In this document: piece after piece, positions 12,808 through 17,252 of the stretch
How positions within the stretch are numbered: the stretch's first letter is position 1
Layout of the letters: every line of letters starts with the position of its first letter
Origin: JBGCDD01 sp045105075
Lineage (GTDB): Bacteria > Pseudomonadota > Alphaproteobacteria > Rhodobacterales > Rhodobacteraceae
DNA length: 17,252 nt
Direction: 5' to 3'
Assembly (NCBI GenBank): GCA_045105075.1
Contig: JBGCDD010000229.1
Span: 1-17,252, forward strand
The notes under the pieces: model-generated
Seen by the model: the letters and a program-made list of their open reading frames with translations, nothing else
Told to the model about the DNA's origin: nothing
The model's database searches: none
Translations under genes and position numbers: made by a program

Positions 12808-15465
12808 ATGCCCACGCTCAATGACATCCGCTCGACCTTTTTGACCTATTTCGAAAAGCAAAATCACCGCGTTGTTGCCTCCAGTCCGCTGGTGCCGCGC
12901 AACGATCCAACCTTGATGTTTGCAAATTCGGGAATGGTGCCGTTCAAAAACCTGTTCACAGGTGTGGAAACGCGCGACTACAAGCGCGCGACCACGGCGC
13001 AAAAATGCGTGCGCGCGGGTGGCAAACACAATGATCTGGACAATGTCGGCTACACCGCACGCCATCATACGTTCTTTGAAATGCTGGGAAATTTCAGCTT
13101 TGGCGACTATTTCAAGTCCGATGCGATTGAATTTGCCTGGGAACTGATCACCCGCGAATTGGATATCCCCAAGGACAAGCTGGTGGTGACGGTCTATCAC
13201 ACCGATGATGATGCTGCGGAGCTGTGGAAAAAGATCGCCGGTATTGGCGACGACCGTATCATTCGCATCGCCACTGACGATAATTTCTGGATGATGGGTC
13301 CAACAGGGCCATGCGGTCCCTCCAGCGAGATTTTCTTTGATCACGGCGACCACATCTGGGGCGGACCTCCGGGCAGTCCCGAAGAGGATGGTGACCGCTT
13401 TGTCGAAATCTGGAACCTCGTGTTTATGCAATACGAGCAGTTCGAAGATGGCAGCCGCACCGAGTTGCCGAACCAGTCGATCGACACCGGAATGGGCATC
13501 GAACGGGTGGCCGCGCTGTTGCAAGGCACCAACGATAATTACGCCACCGACCTGATGCGCAGCCTGATTGAGGCCAGCGCCGACGTGACCAGCACCGACC
13601 CGGACGGTCCCGGCAAAACCCATCACCGGGTGATTGCGGATCATTTGCGCTCGACGTCGTTTTTGTTGGCCGATGGGGTGATGCCGTCCAATGACGGACG
13701 CGGCTATGTGCTGCGTCGGATCATGCGTCGGGCCATGCGGCACGCGCATTTGCTGGGGGCAAAAGACCCGGTGATGCACCGCTTGGTGCCTGCTTTGGTG
13801 CGCCAGATGGGAGCGGCTTACCCGGAGTTGGGTCAGGCCCAGGCCCTGATCGAAGAAACGCTACGGCTGGAAGAGACCCGTTTTAAACAGACGCTGGATC
13901 GCGGTTTGAAGCTGCTTGATGATGAATTGTCGGGCCTGCCAGATGATGCCGCTTTGCCAGGTGAGGCGGCTTTCAAGCTTTATGACACCTTTGGGTTGCC
14001 GTTGGATCTGACCCAGGATGCGCTGCGCGAAAAGGGGCGCAGCGTTGATACTGACGGGTTTGATGCGGCCATGGCCGAGCAAAAAGCCAAAGCCCGCGCG
14101 GCCTGGACCGGCAGCGGCGAGGCCGCAGATGCCACCATTTGGTTCGACATCGCAGATGCCCATGGAACCACTGATTTTTTGGGGTATGACACCGAAATCG
14201 CCGAGGGCCAGATTGCAGCCTTGGTGCAGGACGGCAGCGAAATCACCAAGGCTGATACCGGCGCGCAGGTGCAAATCGCGCTGAACCAGACCCCATTTTA
14301 TGGCGAAAGCGGCGGTCAGGTTGGTGATACCGGCGTGATCAAAACCGAAACCGGCGAGGCCATTGTCACCGACACGCGCAAAGCGGCCGGCGTTTTCATC
14401 CATGTCGCAAAAGTGCGCGAGGGACAGATCAGTGCGGGCCAGGCGGCGCATTTGTTGGTCGACCAACAGCGTCGGCGCAGCATCCGCGCCAATCATTCAG
14501 CCACGCATTTGCTGCACGAAGCCCTGCGCGCGGCGTTGGGAGATCACGTGGCACAGCGCGGCTCACTCAATGCGCCGGACCGGCTGCGGTTTGATTTTTC
14601 CCACGGCAAAGCGCTGGACCGCGAACAATTGGCCCGCGTCGAGGCCGAGGTGAACGCTTACATCCGCCAGAACGCCCCGGTTGAAACCCGCATCATGACC
14701 CCAGATGACGCGCGTGGCATCGGTGCGCAGGCGTTGTTTGGCGAAAAATACGGCGATGAAGTACGTGTGGTGTCGATGGGCCAGCAGCCAGGGTCGGGCA
14801 AGGGCAGCGATGGGCAGACCTATTCGCTAGAGCTTTGTGGTGGCACCCACGTCGCGCGCACCGGCGATATTGGCGTTTTTGTCACTCTGGGTGACTCCGC
14901 TTCCAGTGCGGGCGTGCGCCGGATCGAAGCGCTGACCGGGGCCGAAGCCTTTGCCTATTTATCGGCGCAAGATAACCGTTTGGGTGAAACTGCGCTGGCG
15001 CTGAAATCACCACCAAGTGATGTGCCCGAGCGCGTCCAGGCCTTGTTGGACGAACGTCGTGCGCTTAGCAACGAAGTGGCGCAATTGCGCCGTGAATTGG
15101 CAATGTCCGGCGGTGGGCAATCTGCTCCCGACGCGCTGGACGTGAATGGCGTGGCCCTTGTGGCGCAGGTGATCAGTGGCGTCACAGGCAAGGATTTGCC
15201 CGCGCTGATCGACGAGCACAAAAGCCGCATCGGATCAGGCGCGGTGTTGCTGATTGCCGATGCCGGCGGCAAAGCGGCTGTGGCGGCGGGTGTGACGCCA
15301 GATTTGACCACGTCACTTTCGGCTGTCGATCTGGTCAAGGCGGCGGTTGCGGCCTTGGGTGGCAAAGGCGGCGGTGGGCGCGCAGATATGGCCCAAGGCG
15401 GCGGCCCGGATGTGGCCAACGCACAAGAAGCGATCAAGGCGGCGATGGCCGTGATGGAGGCGTAA
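12808..15465 (+). CDS. alaS: alanine--tRNA ligase
   Basis: An 885-residue class II synthetase that charges tRNA-Ala and clears mischarged Ser or Gly. The catalytic core (about 1-250) has NSGMVPFKNLF, motif 2 RATTAQKCVRAGGKHNDLDNVG and the HHTFFEMLGNFSFGDYFK block. A helical tRNA-recognition domain follows. The editing domain (about 460-710) has the zinc motif HSATH (His563, His567) with Cys677 and His681 of CGGTH. The C-Ala domain ends with the glycine-rich GGKGGGGR (851-858). Length is typical (E. coli 876). All key residues are present. The ribosome site before ATG12808 is weak (GAAAG). The gene follows the recA terminator and runs into the DUF1330 gene with a 1-base gap. Confidence 0.98.
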   Translation: MPTLNDIRSTFLTYFEKQNHRVVASSPLVPRNDPTLMFANSGMVPFKNLFTGVETRDYKRATTAQKCVRAGGKHNDLDNVGYTARHHTFFEMLGNFSFGDYFKSDAIEFAWELITRELDIPKDKLVVTVYHTDDDAAELWKKIAGIGDDRIIRIATDDNFWMMGPTGPCGPSSEIFFDHGDHIWGGPPGSPEEDGDRFVEIWNLVFMQYEQFEDGSRTELPNQSIDTGMGIERVAALLQGTNDNYATDLMRSLIEASADVTSTDPDGPGKTHHRVIADHLRSTSFLLADGVMPSNDGRGYVLRRIMRRAMRHAHLLGAKDPVMHRLVPALVRQMGAAYPELGQAQALIEETLRLEETRFKQTLDRGLKLLDDELSGLPDDAALPGEAAFKLYDTFGLPLDLTQDALREKGRSVDTDGFDAAMAEQKAKARAAWTGSGEAADATIWFDIADAHGTTDFLGYDTEIAEGQIAALVQDGSEITKADTGAQVQIALNQTPFYGESGGQVGDTGVIKTETGEAIVTDTRKAAGVFIHVAKVREGQISAGQAAHLLVDQQRRRSIRANHSATHLLHEALRAALGDHVAQRGSLNAPDRLRFDFSHGKALDREQLARVEAEVNAYIRQNAPVETRIMTPDDARGIGAQALFGEKYGDEVRVVSMGQQPGSGKGSDGQTYSLELCGGTHVARTGDIGVFVTLGDSASSAGVRRIEALTGAEAFAYLSAQDNRLGETALALKSPPSDVPERVQALLDERRALSNEVAQLRRELAMSGGGQSAPDALDVNGVALVAQVISGVTGKDLPALIDEHKSRIGSGAVLLIADAGGKAAVAAGVTPDLTTSLSAVDLVKAAVAALGGKGGGGRADMAQGGGPDVANAQEAIKAAMAVMEA

Positions 15466-15466
15466 A

Positions 15467-15754
15467 ATGGCAGCTTTGTGGATTGCGCATGTGACGGTCA
15501 CAGATGAAGAGGCCTATAGCCGCTATGCGGCCTTGGCGACCGAGGCGATTGCCGATCATGGCGGTGTGTTTATTGCGCGCGGCGGGCGGTTTGTGCAGCT
15601 TGAGGGCCAGGCGCGTCCGCGCAATGTCGTGGCGCGCTTCCCATCGGTTGAAGATGCGGAAAAGTGCTATAACTCTGATATTTACCAGCGCGCTCTCAGT
15701 CACGCCCGGGATGCATCCGAGCGTGAGTTGCTGATTGTCGAAACCGACGAATAA
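15467..15754 (+). CDS. DUF1330 family protein
   Basis: A 95-residue protein of the DUF1330 family, a ferredoxin-like alpha/beta-barrel fold usually found as a dimer. Family features seen are the N-terminal strand LWIAHVTVTDEEAYSRYA, the GGVFIARGG turn, and the RNVVARFPSVEDAEKCYNSDIYQRALSHAR block near the C-terminus. No catalytic role is established for the family. The start lies 1 base after the alaS stop, and its GGAGG ribosome site sits within the last alaS codons, so co-transcription and coupled translation with alaS are likely. It converges with typA with only 3 bases between stop codons. Confidence 0.88.
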   Translation: MAALWIAHVTVTDEEAYSRYAALATEAIADHGGVFIARGGRFVQLEGQARPRNVVARFPSVEDAEKCYNSDIYQRALSHARDASERELLIVETDE

Positions 15755-15757
15755 GGC

Positions 15758-17252
15758 CTAAGAGGCGGCGCGCGCCGCCCGCTTACGCTCGTGTGGGTCA
15801 AGGTGACGCTTGCGCAAACGGATCGCGCCGGGCGTCACTTCGACCAGTTCGTCATCGTCGATATAGGCAATCGCTTCTTCCAACGACAGCGTGATCGGCG
15901 TGGTCAAGCGCACGGATTCGTCGGTGCCCGACGCACGCACGTTGGTGAGCTTTTTGCCCTTGAGCGGGTTCACCTCAAGATCGTTCTCACGGCTGTGTTC
16001 GCCGATGATCATGCCCTGATAGACGTCCGCCTGCGCGCCGATGAACATGCGCCCGCGTTCCTCGAGGTTCCACAGCGCGTAGGCCACCGAAACGCCTTTT
16101 TCCATCGAGATCAGCACACCTGCGCGCCGCCCCGGGATCGCGCCTTTGTGCGGTGTCCAGCCGTGAAACACCCGGTTCAAAACACCAGTGCCGCGCGTGT
16201 CGGTCAGGAATTCACCGTGATAGCCAATCAATCCGCGGCTGGGCACATGGGCGATGATGCGGGTTTTTCCCGCACCAGCGGGCTTCATCTCGGCCAGCTC
16301 ACCTTTGCGCACGCCAGTGATTTTTTCGATCACAGCGCCGGAATATTCGTCATCCACATCGATGGTGACTTCTTCAACCGGCTCGTTGCGCACGCCGTCG
16401 ATGTCCTGAAACAGGACCTGTGGGCGCGAAATCGACAGCTCAAAGCCTTCGCGACGCATGTTTTCGATCAGAACGCCCATTTGCAATTCACCGCGCCCGG
16501 CGACTTCAAATGCGTCCCCGCCCGGTGTGTCAGAGACCTGAATGGCCACGTTGCTTTCGGCTTCTTTCATCAAACGGTCACGGATCACACGGGATTGCAC
16601 TTTTTTGCCGTCGCGCCCGGCCAGCGGGCTGTCATTGATGCCAAAGGTGACAGTGATTGTGGGCGGATCAATCGGCTGCGCCTCGATGGCTTCGGACACA
16701 TCCGGCGCCACAATTGTGTCGGCGACGGTGGCTTTGGTCATGCCAGCCAGGGTGACAATGTCGCCCGCTTCGGCCAGATCAATCGCCTGCTGCGCCAGGC
16801 CGCGGAACGCCAGGATTTTGATGGCGCGGAAGGTTTCGATTTGGCTGCCGTCGCGCGACAAAGCCTTGACCGGATCGCCGGCCTTCAATGTGCCGGATTC
16901 AACGCGACCGGTCAGAATGCGCCCTATGAACGGATCGCTGCCCAAAGTGGTGGCCAGCATGCGGAACGGTTCAGCGCGCGCGGCAACCTGCGCCGGGGCA
17001 GGGACGTGCTTGACGATCAAATCGAACAGCGCGGTCAGATCCTTGCGCGGCCCGTCCAGTTCCAGATCGGCCCAACCTGACCGGCCCGAGGCGTACATCG
17101 ACGGGAAATCCAGCTGATCATCATCTGCGCCCAAGTTGGCAAACAGGTCAAAACATTCGTCCAGTGCGCGGTCTGGTTCGGCGTCGGGTTTGTCGACTTT
17201 GTTCAGCACCACAATCGGACGCAACCCCAGCGCAAGCGCCTTGGAGGTCACG
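15758..17252 (-). CDS. typA: ribosome-associated GTPase TypA/BipA, N-terminus beyond window
   Basis: About 498 residues of a translational GTPase related to EF-G, which binds the ribosome and supports 50S assembly and stress or cold growth. The visible part begins within the G domain just before the base-recognition motif NKVD and the later YASGRSGWA (G5 region). It continues through the beta-barrel domain 2 (RMLATTLGSDPFIGRILTGRVESG), the EF-G III-like domain with GRGELQMGVLIENMRREGFELSISRPQVL, domain V and the BipA-specific C-terminal domain (HSRENDLEVNPLKGKKLTNVRASG and DDELVEVTPGAIRLRKRHLDP). Full length is about 606 residues, so roughly 110, including the P-loop, are off the right edge. 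The GTG at 17251 is internal. The C-terminus is basic (RKRHLDPHERKRAARAAS). Confidence 0.96.
   Translation of the reverse strand, partial: VTSKALALGLRPIVVLNKVDKPDAEPDRALDECFDLFANLGADDDQLDFPSMYASGRSGWADLELDGPRKDLTALFDLIVKHVPAPAQVAARAEPFRMLATTLGSDPFIGRILTGRVESGTLKAGDPVKALSRDGSQIETFRAIKILAFRGLAQQAIDLAEAGDIVTLAGMTKATVADTIVAPDVSEAIEAQPIDPPTITVTFGINDSPLAGRDGKKVQSRVIRDRLMKEAESNVAIQVSDTPGGDAFEVAGRGELQMGVLIENMRREGFELSISRPQVLFQDIDGVRNEPVEEVTIDVDDEYSGAVIEKITGVRKGELAEMKPAGAGKTRIIAHVPSRGLIGYHGEFLTDTRGTGVLNRVFHGWTPHKGAIPGRRAGVLISMEKGVSVAYALWNLEERGRMFIGAQADVYQGMIIGEHSRENDLEVNPLKGKKLTNVRASGTDESVRLTTPITLSLEEAIAYIDDDELVEVTPGAIRLRKRHLDPHERKRAARAAS

Noticed and set aside
12679..13779. Minus-strand open frame of 366 codons
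   Set aside because: It is antisense to the first third of alaS and to the recA terminator, with composition typical of an overlapping-frame artefact.
15791..17080. Plus-strand open frame of 429 codons
   Set aside because: It lies wholly antisense to typA and shows no domain, only the mirrored codon pattern of that gene.

Overview
The window looks like chromosomal DNA from an alphaproteobacterium of the Rhodobacteraceae (Roseobacter group). This is inferred from protein style, from a hybrid kinase that looks like CckA, from an alphaproteobacterial SOS box (GAAC-N7-GAAC) at recA, and from a short intergenic repeat I associate with Rhodobacterales. Most of it is housekeeping DNA. I see no phage, insertion sequence, CRISPR array, toxin-antitoxin pair or defence island.

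Left part (1-4838): the C-terminal half of an acyl-CoA synthetase with a clear intrinsic terminator, then a series of minus-strand genes. These are a small outer-membrane-type lipoprotein, a tRNA-Gly(CCC), and a two-gene translationally coupled unit. The unit holds a 2Fe-2S/ASKHA protein of the RACo/RamA corrinoid-reactivation type and an atypical ADP-ribosylglycohydrolase-fold protein with eroded metal-binding motifs. It has a good promoter at 4868-4895 and a perfect 12-bp hairpin just past its 3' end.

Middle part (4839-10800): guaB (IMP dehydrogenase), an RsmB-family rRNA cytosine methyltransferase, a 590-bp gene-free and highly structured stretch, then a cckA-like hybrid histidine kinase. 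The DNA just upstream of cckA has a near-consensus CtrA box and a cluster of GANTC (CcrM) sites. This suggests feedback from the CckA-ChpT-CtrA phosphorelay and the methylation clock onto the kinase gene.

Right part (10804-17252): a minus-strand sulfotransferase-like gene convergent with cckA, then recA with a LexA operator placed on its transcription start and a strong terminator. alaS and a tightly linked DUF1330 gene follow, and a convergent typA/bipA GTPase gene runs off the right edge. The recA-alaS order is the widespread one, but the recX gene often found between them is absent.

The least ordinary material is the ASKHA/ADP-ribosylglycohydrolase unit and the gene-free, structured, regulator-site-rich DNA in front of cckA. 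Neither can be shown to be a new system from sequence alone.
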